In this document: one piece after another, positions 10,118 to 21,715 of the stretch
Numbering within the stretch: position 1 is the stretch's first letter
How the letters are laid out: every line of letters starts with the position of its first letter
Assembly: GCA_021292165.1 (NCBI GenBank)
Contig: CM037877.1
Coordinates: 205,076,715-205,140,714, forward strand
Direction: 5' to 3'
Length of the DNA: 64,000 nt
Origin: Shinisaurus crocodilurus
Taxonomy: Eukaryota; Chordata; Lepidosauria; Squamata; Shinisauridae
Program-made: the position numbers and the translations under genes
Notes under the pieces: generated by a model
Databases searched by the model: none
What the model saw: only the letters and a program-made list of their open reading frames with translations
Told to the model about the DNA's origin: nothing

Positions 10118-10918
10118 TAACTTGCCCAAGGACCTAAGTACAAGGGCTCTGAGCTCCAAAGCACAAAACAGTTCTTTTGAATGCACAGTTTTCTTTTCCA
10201 ACACCCATCTTACAGAACACTCTGATGAGGCTCAAACACAAGTAACCATAAAAAACTGAGTACAAGGCAGAGATGGTGTCTGACCCCAAATGCCAGATAG
10301 CATATTTGCTCCCACAAAGCACAACAAAATCCCTGTGTCACAGAAGACAAACTGGGGATGTCCAGGGAAACACACACTCCAAACAAAAAATCATGTAAAA
10401 TACACACACATACAACCAACCAACCACACAAAGCTCAGGTAAAACACACACCATACACATACAAAAAAGGCACAGACAAAGCATCCCTCTTCACCCCTTT
10501 TGAGCCCCCCAGGATGCTCCCTGTCTCCCCCAGGTTACAGTTTTCTTTCTTTTTTCTGGGTGGCTGGGCCCAGAGACTCCTGGAAATAAAGTTGGTGCCA
10601 GTGGCTGGCACTTCATTTTGTAGCCTGCCAACCAACCAGTTAAAAATCTTTATTTAATTTAGAAAAGTTTAATAAAATAAAGATCAGGATCCGCAGAGAG
10701 CATGGTGGGTATTGGGGAGGTGGATAATGTTCCATGTGTGGTATTGGGGGTAGGGCCATGTGGTGTGGGCCCTATTTGTATATGGATGCAAGTGGGTTTA
10801 AGAATGCCTCAGTAGAGCTTACCTATAGTGAAAATGACCACTTAAAGAACAGTATAACTGTAAAAGTGGATGGGATGAGAATCATATAATATAAACATGA
10901 CTGATAAATAGTATATAT
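10118..10918. other. intron 1 sequence, CA-rich patches only
   Basis: No gene is supported. ACACAC and ACCAACC-rich patches occur near 10400-10465, and G-rich sequence near 10705-10760. Confidence 0.4.
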
Positions 10919-10924
10919 TATATT

Positions 10925-11100
10925 TTATATCCCACCTTTCCTCTAAGGAGCTCAAGATGATATTCATGACCCACCCCCATTTTATTCTCACAACAGCCCT
11001 GTGAGGTAGGTTAGGCTGAGAGAGAGAGTGACTAGCCCAAGGTCACCCAATGAGCTTCATGACTGAGTGAAGATTTGAACTTGGGTATATGTGAGTCATA
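10925..11100 (-). mobile_element. tRNA-headed SINE, antisense, partial
   Basis: Reverse-strand reading contains CTCATTGGGTGACCTTGGGC, CAGCCTAACCTACCTCACAG and GTTGTGAGAATAAAATGG, the body of the SINE seen in full at 12274 and 18963. It is older and lacks the tRNA-like head. Confidence 0.75.
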
Positions 11101-11639
11101 TCTATCCAAATTTACTGTATTGGATGAAAATCTCTTGATGTTGTGGAAACTATATGTAAAATGAATGCATTTCATAGTATTTCTCAAACAAGCAACTTGT
11201 AACTGACACACTAGTGTATGGGGCAAATATTTTGCCATTTTAATACAAATTGATACCTTGTAATTCTAGTGCTGATATTATGAACTAACTAGAATTTATC
11301 ACTGCCCTTTTAAACAGATCTTATGTATGCCATGATCTTGCCAACTGCCTAACTGTAAGACATGTAGCACATATATGTAGGCAGCTATTTATTTGCTCCA
11401 CAGCTATACTTGTTGCTACCACAATTTTCCTCTGAAACTCCCAATATTAGTGGAATTAAATGTACTGAAGGCAAATATTTCTAAGTTCACTATGGGGCTA
11501 GAGGCAGACCACTAACTGGATATTCAAGTCTGTATGAGTATTTTTGGCATCTTCTAGATGCCTCATGCCTTACCTTTCATAGGATTGGCCTCTCTGCACA
11601 TATTTTTATTAGTTGAACAAATGCCTTCCCACTTAGTTT

Positions 11640-12020
11640 TCTTCTCGCTGTTGCAAAAGCAGCATCGAGAGCATGTCTTGAGTGTGTTTGTTTATTGCAT
11701 GTTTAAACCATCCCATAACTAAAGTTCTCTGGTAGTGTACAAATTAAAAAAATGAAATAAAATGACAATAAAAATAATGATAAAATAAGTGAGATTAAAA
11801 ATAAGATAAAACTAGCGGCAGCACACAATAAAACCAGAAGTAAAACCAACAGGTATAAAACAATGTGAAGATCTAAAAAGCACTAAAACAGTTTCTAAAA
11901 TGCCTGGGGAAATTAGAAGGTCTTCACATGGTGCTGAAATGAATATAATGTAGGTGCCAGATGAGTCTGTCTGGACTGGGCATTCCACAGATGGGGTGCC
12001 GCTACAAGTTAATCAGGCAG
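11640..12020 (-). mobile_element. L2-type LINE 3' end, antisense
   Basis: It starts with a TTTATT-type tail, then an A-rich AATAAAA region, then CTTCACATGGTGCTGAAATG and CTGGGCATTCCACAGATGGGG, which resemble the end of L2-like LINEs read backwards. Diverged. Confidence 0.5.
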
Positions 12021-12273
12021 TCAGTTGATTTTATTGTATATACCCAAATTCTTACCATTTTTCAAGAAAAGAGATAAGTCACAAGTAACAAAAAGAAAAT
12101 TGAATAAACCAATCAAATCAATCCATCATGTGCACCTCTGACAGCTACAGTTTTTAGGACCTTTTCTCTAACCTTTTAAGATTCTATCGGTAGTAAACTT
12201 AAGCCTTCATCTAAATATCTTTGAATAGTCTAGTTAAGTGTTCAGCAAGACGGAAAAAGGTCAAACACCAGCA

Positions 12274-12517
12274 GAGCCAGTGTGGCGTAGTGGTTAGAGT
12301 GTTGGACTGGGACTCGGGAGATCCGGGTTCTAGTCCCCGCTCGGCCATGAAACTCACTGGGTGACTTTGGGCCAGTCACTGCCTCTCAGCCTAACCTATC
12401 TCACAGGGTTGTTGTGAGGATAACATGGAGAGGAGGAGGAGGAGGAAGATTAGGTAAGCTGCCTTAGGTTCCTTGGAGGAAAAAAGGTGGGGTATAAATG
12501 TAATAAATAAATAAATA
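12274..12517 (+). mobile_element. full-length tRNA-derived SINE (Sauria-SINE-like)
   Basis: The head has RNA polymerase III boxes of a tRNA type: TGGCGTAGTGGTTAGAGTG (A box) and GGTTCTAGTCC (B box). The body includes GTGACTTTGGGCCAGTCACT. The tail ends ATAAATGTAATAAATAAATA. It is over 90 percent similar by eye to 18963-19204. Confidence 0.88.
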
Positions 12518-12540
12518 TGTGGAGAAAGCCCAACACAAGT

Positions 12541-12543
<3 letters not shown>

Positions 12544-12577
<34 letters not shown>
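12544..12577 (+). repeat. (CA)n microsatellite
   Basis: Uninterrupted CA run of about 17 units. Confidence 0.95.
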
Positions 12578-12579
<2 letters not shown>

Positions 12580-12736
12580 CTTCCCCTAAGGGAGGGGGCG
12601 AGGGAGGAGGGATGAAGTCACAGGAGAAGCAGCCAGACAGGTCGTCATCCCCAACAAGGAAGAGTCTCGGTGGAGATCCACAAAAACCCAGGAAGGACCA
12701 TCAAGGACCATCAAACTATCAGGGCAGTCTCAAAGA

Positions 12737-13310
12737 GCTGTAAAGTACCAGTACGTCACCTTCTTCCCGGGCAGGAATAAGCCCACCTGAAACGAAGGGG
12801 CAGGCATAAGCCCCCACCTGACCTGGAGGGCGGGGAGAGCGGGAACTCCGGGGTAGAAAACCCCTCTCCCTTCCGGTAAAGGGTTGTTGGGAACCCAGGG
12901 TGCTTCGGGGCCAGTTTCGTCCTTCAAGCGGCAGCCCAAGTAAGCCAGTCTCATCCCCGGATCGGCCGACCCGGAGCCAGGCTGAAACTGACTAAGCGTA
13001 AAGTCTCTGATCTGAGGTAATTGACCAGATTCAATCCGCTAGCCTAGGAGCCTGTTCATTGAGTAACGCAGGGGTCAACTAAGGTTGTGTTGACATTGTA
13101 GTATTCCTGGAGAGTTGTTAGTTCCGATCTGTGTTTTGTGTAAACAAATAAAAGCCATATTTGGTCATTTAAAGGGCTTTGGTTTCCTCTTGTGCGCGAA
13201 AGCCTCTCAGGTGGTCGCCAGCGCTCGTACGGGCTGTAACTCAGTGCCGGTTAACCCGTTAAGCGCCGAACTCACGCAAAGGATCCTGCAAGTGATCCTT
13301 CACAAAATAA
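12737..13310 (+). mobile_element. possible solo LTR of an LTR retrotransposon
   Basis: The block is about 570 bases and more GC-rich than its surroundings. It starts near TGTAAAGTACC, contains an AATAAA polyadenylation signal near 13148 and is followed by a CpG-rich terminal part (13185-13290). Layout fits U3-R-U5 of an LTR. I could not fix the termini or find a target duplication, and no internal coding region is adjacent. Confidence 0.35.
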
Positions 13311-14340
13311 ATAATGAACACTTGCTAAATGTCATCACTTGAGTGTGTACTATGATTTAGTGCCTTGAGTAATATTAATCTGCTTACATATCTTGAATCA
13401 TAAACTCGTGTATTTACACCAGATTGAATATTGTATGACAATAGTCTCAAATTTTACATATTAAGGTATCTCACAGAGCTTCATAGCTAGGAATGAGTGA
13501 GGAATTAAGTTAATATGTATAATCTTCCTCTACCTGACTCTGATCTTCAAAAATCACAGATTTATATGGAACACCAGTACTCGGTGTCATGAACCCATGC
13601 CTGTAATAAAGGTATTATACAGCAGTGTTACTAAAAAAATAAAAACATTAGTATTTCTAGATGCATTTTGATCCCTCATTTGTCCTCAACAGCTTATATG
13701 TAGTAAATCTCTTATCTGTAATAAAGAGCATGTCTTCCAATCCTCTTATCATACTAGGGCAGCTAATTTACTTCTAGTGAAAATCCAGTACCTACGTTCT
13801 ATCCTCATAATACTATATAATCCAGGAAACATTTTCAAATAAAAACAAATTTTATACAAGACACTTGTATTCTGTATGGCCAACATATGTAGGACATCAG
13901 TTAGGGATCTTAATTCAGAATAGTACCCAGTTACTACAGCTGATTCATGTATACTGTACATCCTTGAATGTTTGGGAATCTTAGTTGTACCACTCATGTA
14001 ACAGGGATTTCCTGTCTCCTTCCCTCTGCTACAGCCCCCTAAATCCTTCCAAAAGATGCTACTGTGGGTTAATGGACCCCCTGGAATGATGTGGAATGAG
14101 GCAGAAGGAGCTATAGTGGAATGGGGAATTTGGGAGAATTCTGCCAGGCTGCCTTGCACATGCAGAAGTGCCTGCCTTCTTGTGCAAGGCACCTCTAGAT
14201 CTAAGCCACTGGTATAAATGTGGTTACAGAACAACTTCCATACTTTGCTTCGCCTTAAGAATTAGCAACTTGAACTAAACTCTTACAATGAGAGGGTAAC
14301 TCTGTATGTTTGTTTAAGGCAAACTCTGTATGTTTGTTTG
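13311..14340. other. intron 1 sequence, nothing recognised
   Basis: No gene is supported. The 161-codon minus-strand frame at 13749-14234 has no domain and looks accidental. Confidence 0.4.
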
Positions 14341-14344
14341 TGGC

Positions 14345-14458
14345 CTTCCAGATATTGTTGAACTATAACTCCCACTAGCCCTCACCATTGGCCAGGATGG
14401 CTGGGACTGATGGGAATTTATGTCCAGCAACATCTGGAGGTCCAAACGTTCTCCAACC
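14345..14458. mobile_element. decayed hAT-type miniature element
   Basis: It contains CCAGATATTGTTGAACTATAA and ends GGTCCAAACGTTCTCCAACCCTG, similar in layout to the elements at 39056 and 55090 (inner palindrome around AACTCCCA and TGGGAATT). No exact target duplication was found. Confidence 0.55.
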
Positions 14459-16030
14459 CTGGTTTAAGATATCTGTTACTGCTGTGTCTGAAAACCGTAG
14501 TTGCTACTGGAAGAGGAATGCCAGTATGAGACTAGTGCACTTAAATGGGGTTAAGCAAGCAGGTGTTGAGATCATGTGCCTTCTTGCCTGTGAATCTCTC
14601 CATCTCCACATGTTTGGTGCAATGTCCAACCGTCACCATAGTGCAGGGGTGGGCAGACTTTGGGCTTGTAGCATCTACTTTGTGTGTTTCAGTCAGAGCT
14701 ATGTGCAAAATAGTGGAGGGAGCAGTGGAGCCAGTTACCTACTGCATCCTATGAGCAATACATGGTATGTACAAACACAAATCTACATCTGAGTTAATAA
14801 AGATAGGGATTCTAACACAAAACTCTCAAAAGTGGCCAGTAGAGTTCCAAAAAGACCTTATCAAAGGCAACCAATTAATACTCATGTTTTACAGGTGAGG
14901 AACACTGAGGCCAAGAGATGAACTATTAGCACTAGGCCATCCATGACAGGGATTTATTTTTTTTGAAATTTCAGTTTTACTTTCTATTTTTAAACGATTA
15001 ACACACCCTAGCAGATCTACTGCAAATCATCTACCAGTAGATTACCATTTACCTTCTACTCACCTATTCCATAGTGGGTAGGCAACCTTTTCAGTGTTGA
15101 GGGCCACACTCTCTCAGGAGAAAGTGGTCGGAGGCTGCAAGCCACTGGCAGAGCCTTAGCCAAAAGGTTAAAGCTACTCCTCCCTTCCAGTGATCCTGAT
15201 CAAAATTGCAAGCCTCATCGAGTTCAATGGGACTTACTCCCAGGTTTGTGAACATAAGATTGCAATCCAAGTGTTTCTTGGAAGTGCTGCTGCCTAGCTG
15301 CTCCTTTCCAATCTGATGTTGACTTCCTAGCCCTATTTTATGCTTGACCTTTAATCAATTATGTATCCAGTTAGTTGCTACTAGCTCAAATTTTTCATGC
15401 TTTTATAAGGATATGTGTTATTTTTTCAGCCTTCCTTGAGAAACAGACTGAATCTGGAGCATGTTCTTTTGACAGAGCATCCTAGGATTGTATTCCTGAC
15501 CCCTGTAGTCATATGATCTCTTCCTTGTTTCTCTTGCATTCATGAAGGCAGCATACATCTGAATAGCTGGCTTTACTGGTGCTGACACTGGATACAGTTT
15601 TGCTTTCCTATAGATATTCAGACATGCCTCTTATTCTGTTGCCAGGAGGAATGTGAACTTAACTGCTGGTAAGGGAGCAGATTGCTGAGAGCTATTGTAA
15701 TTGGATTGGTTTTATGGTAAAAGAAATATATGCACTTAAACTATGCTTGATGACTTCTGCAGCATTTTACTTTATGTTTTCCTTGGGGCTATTCTTTGTA
15801 GCATGACATGCTCAAATAACTAGTCCTTTCTTTTACCTTCCATTTATGTTTATGCTTTGGGTGAAATAACTTATATTTGTCTCTGTGGAATAAAAATGCC
15901 CGTGACCAACAGTAAAAGGAGTCCAGCTACTAGAAAAATAGTGATTTGTAGATGGGCTATGTAGAACTATCAGTTAAGCTACCAGTGTTTTAAATGACTA
16001 AGCAGTGGACATTTTTAAAGGCTGTTATTT
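14459..16030. other. intron 1 sequence with old MITE fragments
   Basis: Mostly unrecognised. 14645-14680 (CAGGGGTGGGCAGACTTTGG) resembles a hAT left end. 15195-15270 is a short palindromic MITE (GTTCAATGGGACTTACTCCC) of the family also seen at 28201, 47799 and 61300. No coding signal. Confidence 0.4.
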
Positions 16031-16034
16031 TTTG

Positions 16035-17110
16035 TTGTTCGTTTTATTTATTTATTTAATCAATTTATATGCTGCTTACAATATCAAAAGACATCTCTAG
16101 GCTGGTGACAGAATCAGAGTTTAAAATACATAATAGTAAATATAAAAACTCATCAGTTAAAATGTTTAAAATATTTAAAACCAAAGCTAAAAACACAACA
16201 GTTAATAAGCAAACTAACTCAGTAGCACAATCATTCAGGAAAGGCTTTGGTTAAAAGATGGGTTTTTAACAAGCACTTAAAATATGCCACAGTTGGCACC
16301 TCCCACATACCAAGGAGGAGGGCATTTAGCAAGGTTGGCACCACCACAGAGAAGCCCTGCTTCTGGGTTGCTACCAAATAGCAATCTGCAGCTCACTGTA
16401 CAGCAAGGCCTCCAATTATCTTAGTGATAGTTATATTGGGGAAGGTGATCCGCCAGGTAACTGGTTCCAACTTATTGAGGGCTTTATATGCCAACAGCAA
16501 GACTTTCAACATGGCTCAGTAGCTAATAGGTAGCCAGTGCAGTTGCTTCAACACCAGTGTAATATGAATTTGGTCAGATGCCCTACTCTGCATTCTGGCC
16601 ACCGAATACTGCATCAGCTGCAACTTCCAGAACAAGCACAAATGTAGCTCCACATAAAGCACATTACAGTAATCTAAACTTGAGGTTACCAATGCATGGA
16701 CTACAGTGGCCAGGTTATCCCTGTCCAGGAAAGGGCATAGTTGACATACCAACCAAAGCAGGCAACAGGCACTATTCGCCACAGAAGTCATTTGGGCTTC
16801 TAATGACAATGAATCTAGGAGTACTCCCAAACTACATATCTTTTTGAGGGAGTGCAACCCTGCCTGGAACAGGCAAACTCCCCAAGTCCTGTACCTGGGA
16901 ACTACCTACCCATAAAGTCTCTTTCTCATCAGGAGTGAGTCTGTTGGTTTGCCGTCATCCAACCCTTCACTGTGTCCAGGCACTCGTTCAGAACATGCAC
17001 AGCCTCTCTCAGTTCATATGTCACAGAGAAATAGAGCTGGGTGTCACCGATGGCACCTCACCCCAAATTTCCTAAAGCCCACCATGGGCTTCATATAGCT
17101 GTTAAATAGC
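16035..17110 (-). mobile_element. L2-clade LINE, antisense, RT C-terminal region and 3' end
   Basis: The minus strand reads LGVLLDSLSLEAQMTSVANS, then RDNLATVVHALVTSSLDYCN and LKQLHWLPIS (16516-16857), the conserved downstream RT region of L2-type ORF2. The 3' tail (TTTATTTATTTATT on +) is at 16035. Frame is broken outside this block. Confidence 0.82.
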
Positions 17111-17159
17111 TTTGAAGACAAATTGGTACCCTGAGGTAGGGATGTACTTCGGGCCCTTC

Positions 17160-17510
17160 GAAGTTCTCCGCGGCTCGGACCTCCGCGGTGGCGGCGGCCC
17201 GATCTCGCTCTTCAGAGATCGGGCCGCCAGCCCTCCCTGCTGCTGCTGCCGCCGGAGGCCCCCCCGCCCCCCACCGTCATCCTACCTGGTCCTGCGTGCC
17301 GCCGCTCGAGCCGCTGCAGGACCCCCCCAGCCCTCCCTGTTGCTGCTGCCGCTGCCGGCAAACACACCCCCCGCCCCCCCGCCGTCATCTTACCTGGTTC
17401 CTCCTGCGCTCCGCTGCCCCGCCGCTCGAGCCACCGCAGGACCCCCCCAGCCCCCCCCCCGCTGCTGCTGCTCACCCCTAATTCCATGCCCGCCTCACTG
17501 CTCACCCCTA
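17160..17510. repeat. GC-rich minisatellite with CTG/CCG runs
   Basis: About three imperfect units of 95-115 bases begin near 17228, 17327 and 17443. Units share CAGCCCTCCCTG-type starts, CTGCTGCTG runs and GCCGCTCGAGCC blocks. GGCCCGATCTC...GAGATCGGGCC (17196-17225) forms a hairpin at the left edge. It lies exactly between the antisense L2 and CR1 copies. Confidence 0.7.
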
Positions 17511-18595
17511 ATTCCAAATCATTTATGGACAAGTTAAGAAGCACTGATTGCAATATAGATCCTTGGGAGATTCCATTCTTTTCCCCCATAGCAAGAAGCC
17601 CATTTATTCCTACTCTTGGCTTCCTGTTCTTTAACCACTTACCACTTAAGAGGACCTGTCCTCTTTTTCCATGACTGCTGAGTTTGCATCAGGAATCTCT
17701 GGTGAGAGACTTTGTCAAAAGCCACTTGGTAGTCAAAAGTAAACAATGTCTACCAGACCACCCCTGTCCACATGCTTGTTGACCCTCTCAAAGAACTCTA
17801 AAAGCTTATTGAGATGGGACTTACTTTTGTAGAAGCCATGTTGATTCTTTCTCAGCAAGACTTGTCCTTCTGTATGCTTAATAAGTTTATCTTTAATAAT
17901 GCTTTTCACCAATTTGTACGGAATAGATGTTAAACTAACTGGGCTGTATGTTCCTGGATCCCGTTTTTAAAAATTGGCATTATGTTCGCCACTTTCCAGT
18001 CCTCTGATACAGAGACTGATCTTGGAGGCTTATTACATATTTTTGTTAGAAAATCAGCCGTTTCACATTTGAGTTCTTCAAGAACTCTCGGATGGATCCC
18101 ATCTGGACCTGCTGATTTGTTTCTTTTCAATTTGTTAATAAGGCCTAGAATTTAATCTCTTGTCACCGCTATTTGCCTCAGTTCCTTAGACTCCCTGAAA
18201 ATATCAGTTCAGGCACTGAGATTTGCTCTACATCTTCTGCAACAAAAACAGATGCAAAAAAATCATTCAGCTTCTCTACAATCTCCTTACCCACCTTTAA
18301 CATTCCTTTAACTGCCTTGTCACCAATGGTCCAACAACTGCCCAGCTGGCTTCCTGCTACTGATATATATTTCTTTTTTATTGCTGGTCTTAATGTTATC
18401 AGCAATATGCTCCTCAAAATCCTTTTTTTTATCCCTTATTGTCTGCTTGCATTTCTTTTGTGCAAATTTTGTGTTCCTTTTTGTTAGTAGTACCTCTCTT
18501 GACTTATGGAGTACATTCCAGCTGATCATCTAATTTGGTAGTTTTGAGTAACTCCCAAGCATTCTGGAGAGATTTTGACTAACTTAAAAAAAACC
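17511..18595 (-). pseudogene. CR1 LINE ORF2 (reverse transcriptase part), antisense
   Basis: The minus strand shows CR1 RT blocks: KSAGPDGIHPRVLEELK and EDWKVANIMPIFKNG (17930-18130), and a QGSILQSVLLNLSINDLELG-like block near 17512-17570. Upstream segments (FFASVFVAEDVEQISVPEL at 18178-18417; DKKKDFEEHIADN at 18320-18529) match the CR1 region before RT. Many stops and frameshifts; dead. Confidence 0.82.
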
Positions 18596-18962
18596 AAAAC
18601 CTTTTTATTTGCAACTAACAACAGAAGCAACAACAACAAAAGCAAAAGGAGGGGGATCACATCATAAACCATAACAATATACAGTAATCATTAACATCAC
18701 TCTTGATATAGAAAAGGAAAGAAAAAACAAAGGGGGGGGGAAAGGATTACAATACTTCCTTTTCAAATAAATACATTAATATAAGCAGTCCATATATCTA
18801 AATAGGCTTCCATATGACTTTGACAGTCCCAGAATTTTACCAGAATTAAAAAACAAAACACCCATCTTTCCCCCTCCATTTTTTCTGGGATTTTGGGAAA
18901 ATTTGGTGTGGGGGGACATTTCCCCACACCCCCAAATTTTTCTGTTGTTTTTTTTTAAAGTT
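18596..18962 (-). mobile_element. A/T-rich LINE 3' UTR-like insertion within CR1
   Basis: Starts with AAAAAAAACC then CTTTTTATTTGCAAC, an A-rich stretch and GTCCATATATC. It breaks the CR1 copy and may be an antisense L1-type 3' UTR, but no coding part is present. Confidence 0.35.
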
Positions 18963-19204
18963 AGCCAGTGTGGCGTAGTGGTTAGAGTGTTGGACTGGGA
19001 CTCGGGAGATCCGGGTTCTAGTCCCTGCTCAGCCATGAAACTCACTGGGTGACTTTGGGCCAGTCACTGACTCTCAGCCTAACCTACCTCACAGGGTTGT
19101 TGTGAGGATAAAATGGAGAGGAGGAGGATGATTATGTAAGCCGCCTTGGGTTCCTTGCAGGAAAAAAGGCGGGGCATAAATATAATAAATAAATAAATAA
19201 ATAA
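18963..19204 (+). mobile_element. full-length tRNA-derived SINE (Sauria-SINE-like)
   Basis: Second complete copy of the SINE at 12274: TGGCGTAGTGGTTAGAGTG, GGTTCTAGTCC, GTGACTTTGGGCCAGTCACT, ending in repeated AAAT units. Inserted within the antisense CR1. Confidence 0.88.
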
Positions 19205-19209
19205 TTCAC

Positions 19210-20720
19210 TTCTCTAGAATGTCCTCAGTACTAAATTACTTTCTGGGTCTGGTACTCTCACTTCCAGTGATTCTGTGGAGGAGTCTCCCCATTTTGAGGT
19301 TTCTAATTTAACATTATGCCCTCTTTGATATATACTGGTCCGTCCCCGTCCCCCCCTGTTTGCCTTTCCCTGGCCTTCCCGTAGAGTTTATATCCAGAGA
19401 TGACCATATTCCATTAGTTCTCTTCATTCCCCCAGGTTTCTGTTAGGCCCTTGATAACTTTGTTCTCCTTTAGACGAAGCACTCCAGCTCCCCCATCTTC
19501 GCTCAGAGGCTTCTAGCATTAGCATAGAAACACCTATAAATGTTTCTGAATGTGTCTGGAGTCTGCATTTTCTTGTCTCTTTGACTATCTGTCTTGTTTT
19601 ACTATATTGTCATGGCCTATTTCTATCCTGTCCTCATCTGGAAAATCAAAAGCACTTTCGCTCTCATCCCCAGGAAGCTCTCCAGCTCCTCTTGACTTTC
19701 CCTCAGAGGTCAGTTTAAAAGCTGTTCTGCTACCTTTTTTATGTTGCGCCAGCAGTCTGGTTCCATTCTGGGTCAAGTGGAGCCTGTCCCTTATATACAT
19801 GCCTGGCTTGTCCCAAAATGTTCAGCAGTGCCTAAGTAATCTAAACCTTTACACTGCAATTTTGTCCACACATTGAAACCCATCAGCTTCTCCTGTCTAG
19901 CTGGTGTTGCATGTGGAACAGGTAGCTTTTCAGAAAAAGCTACCTTGGAGGTCCTGGCATCCCAAATTCCTACCTAGCAACCTAAATTTGGCTTCCAGGA
20001 CCTCACAACTATATTTCCCCATATAATTGGTGCTGATATACACCATTACCACTGACTCCATCGCAGCACTCTCTACCACAGGTTATCTAGATGATGCATG
20101 ACTTTTGCAGTAGGCAGGCAAGTCACCATGTGGTCTACATGCCTATCATAAACCCAGCTGTCTATATCTCTTAATGACTGAATCACCCCTGCCCCCTCCT
20201 GGAGGCACACCTTCAGTGTGAGAGAATATCTGTTCATCCTCCAAGGAATGGGTCCTTCCAAGGGATCATTTCCTTGTTCCTCGAAGTGATAGCCTCCTTC
20301 CCTGAAACCCTCATTCTCTATGACAGCAGTCACCCTGGGAGTGGTATGCTGCTATCATGTCCCCAAAAGCTTCATGCACCAGACCAGACTCTGCTTCTCT
20401 TAGTTTACCAGGTCAGGAATCTTGGCCTCAAGGGAATGAACCTGTTCCCTAAGAGTCAGGAGCTCATTGCACTGAGTACATACTTCTGTCCAGCAAGCAA
20501 ATAGTCATACATTTGACACTCTGTGAAATATGCTGGAGGAGATCCCCCCACACCCCTCTTGCTTTTTACCATCATAGCTGCTTTTTCTTTATTGCTTTTG
20601 TTTACTTGCAAAGTGAAGTTATTTACTATCAGAAGGGAAAGAAGAGATGTCTGTCCTGGCCTCCTTGCCCTGTTGCTAAATTTGCTGTCTGCTGAACGTA
20701 CTAGCTTTTTCATTGCCCCT
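19210..20720 (-). pseudogene. CR1 LINE ORF1 with esterase-like domain, antisense
   Basis: Minus-strand fragments read RDRLHLTQNGTRLLAQ (19585-19800), like the D-x-x-H-L-x-x-x-G block of SGNH esterases, and DIDSWVYDRHVDHMVTCLPTAKV (split by my own spacing at about 20073-20333), corresponding to the GDS-containing start of that domain. CR1-clade ORF1 proteins are known to carry such an esterase domain. The endonuclease part of ORF2 between here and 18595 is missing. Heavily decayed. Confidence 0.65.
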
Positions 20721-21545
20721 TCCCCTCATGCTTATAAAACCGGGCTCCCTTGCAAACCTCTCTTATCTCCTGGTCTCCCCCAAATTCCCAAGAAAAACTC
20801 CCTATTTGCTGCACCTTCCCCCCTCCCCCTCTATAGATCACAAGTTCCTTAGGATTGGCAGATTACTTATAGGGCTGTGTAGCTGCTGACCCCAGCCCCA
20901 ACTGGTTCAGTGACTTTCCTCATGCAGCAGAAGCCCCTCCCACCAGAATCATGTGCCTGAGAACACAGCAGCAGATAGGGGGGAAAAAACAACCAGCCAA
21001 ACAAACACACACCATCAGAACCCAAACAGTTTCAGAAACACCAAATAGCCTCCTCAGACTAAAAGCTACAAACACTCCCCCTTCTTGGGCTCTTCCAATC
21101 TAAAATGGCTTGTTGTAGCTGGCATGGAATACAAATATGAAGATGCCCCCAAACCTTTTGAAACCTTGACTATCAACAAGATAAAGATAAGGCACTTGAG
21201 AGAACAAGAAAAAAACCCTTAAATTTGGAATTGTGATTTTATTCCAGATTACTTAAAGTATACTCTCATATGGAATAGGCACATCCATAGGTGCATGTCA
21301 CAGCTGTATTTGGAGCCTTGTTGAGGAATATGCATACCTCACTAAAGCACTGTCAGGCGGCTGCTAGGGAATAATTACTGCTGAAATCTTGACTCCTGGG
21401 TACTGTTTGAGGATTGCTTTTATACTTCTATACCAGCTCTGCTCAAGTGGCTGGAGTTTATGAAACGAACTCAGCTAGGAGTGTCGAACGCCATAGATGG
21501 TATATGTTAAATTGATTGCATCCTCCAAGAGCTTCTATATGACTA
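20721..21545. other. intron 1 sequence, probable CR1 5' part then unique DNA
   Basis: 20721-20900 may be the 5' end of the antisense CR1. The rest shows no gene or repeat I recognise. Confidence 0.35.
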
Positions 21546-21715
21546 TAACTCTCCCCTCCCACAATTATATGTTTGTTTATTTATTTCATTTATTAAATGC
21601 CTAATAAAATAAATTCTCTAGGCATTTTACTATAATACTACTACAAATAAAATCACAATAAAATCAACAATATAAAGCTAATAAACTAATAACACTCAAC
21701 TATGAATCTATGAAC
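21546..21715 (-). mobile_element. LINE 3' tail, antisense fragment
   Basis: TTTATTTATTTCATTTATTAA followed by an AATAAAATC-rich stretch resembles the reversed L2-type tails elsewhere in the window (for example 54825). Confidence 0.4.

Noticed and set aside
12281..12350. tRNA-like A and B boxes at 12281 and 18965
   Set aside because: They continue into the SINE body and AATAAA-type tail, occur twice and do not fold as a complete tRNA with an anticodon arm that I can support. They are SINE heads, not tRNA genes.
13749..14234. 161-codon minus-strand ORF
   Set aside because: No domain, no repeat-family match and no splice context; composition is that of translated intron.
14388..14792. 134-codon + strand ORF
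   Set aside because: It begins in a hAT miniature element and runs into unrelated intron; no coding signal.
17112..17589. proline/alanine-rich ORFs and a CpG-island promoter reading
   Set aside because: The ORFs follow the minisatellite units. The GC richness is explained by the repeat and no downstream first exon is present, so a promoter is not supported.
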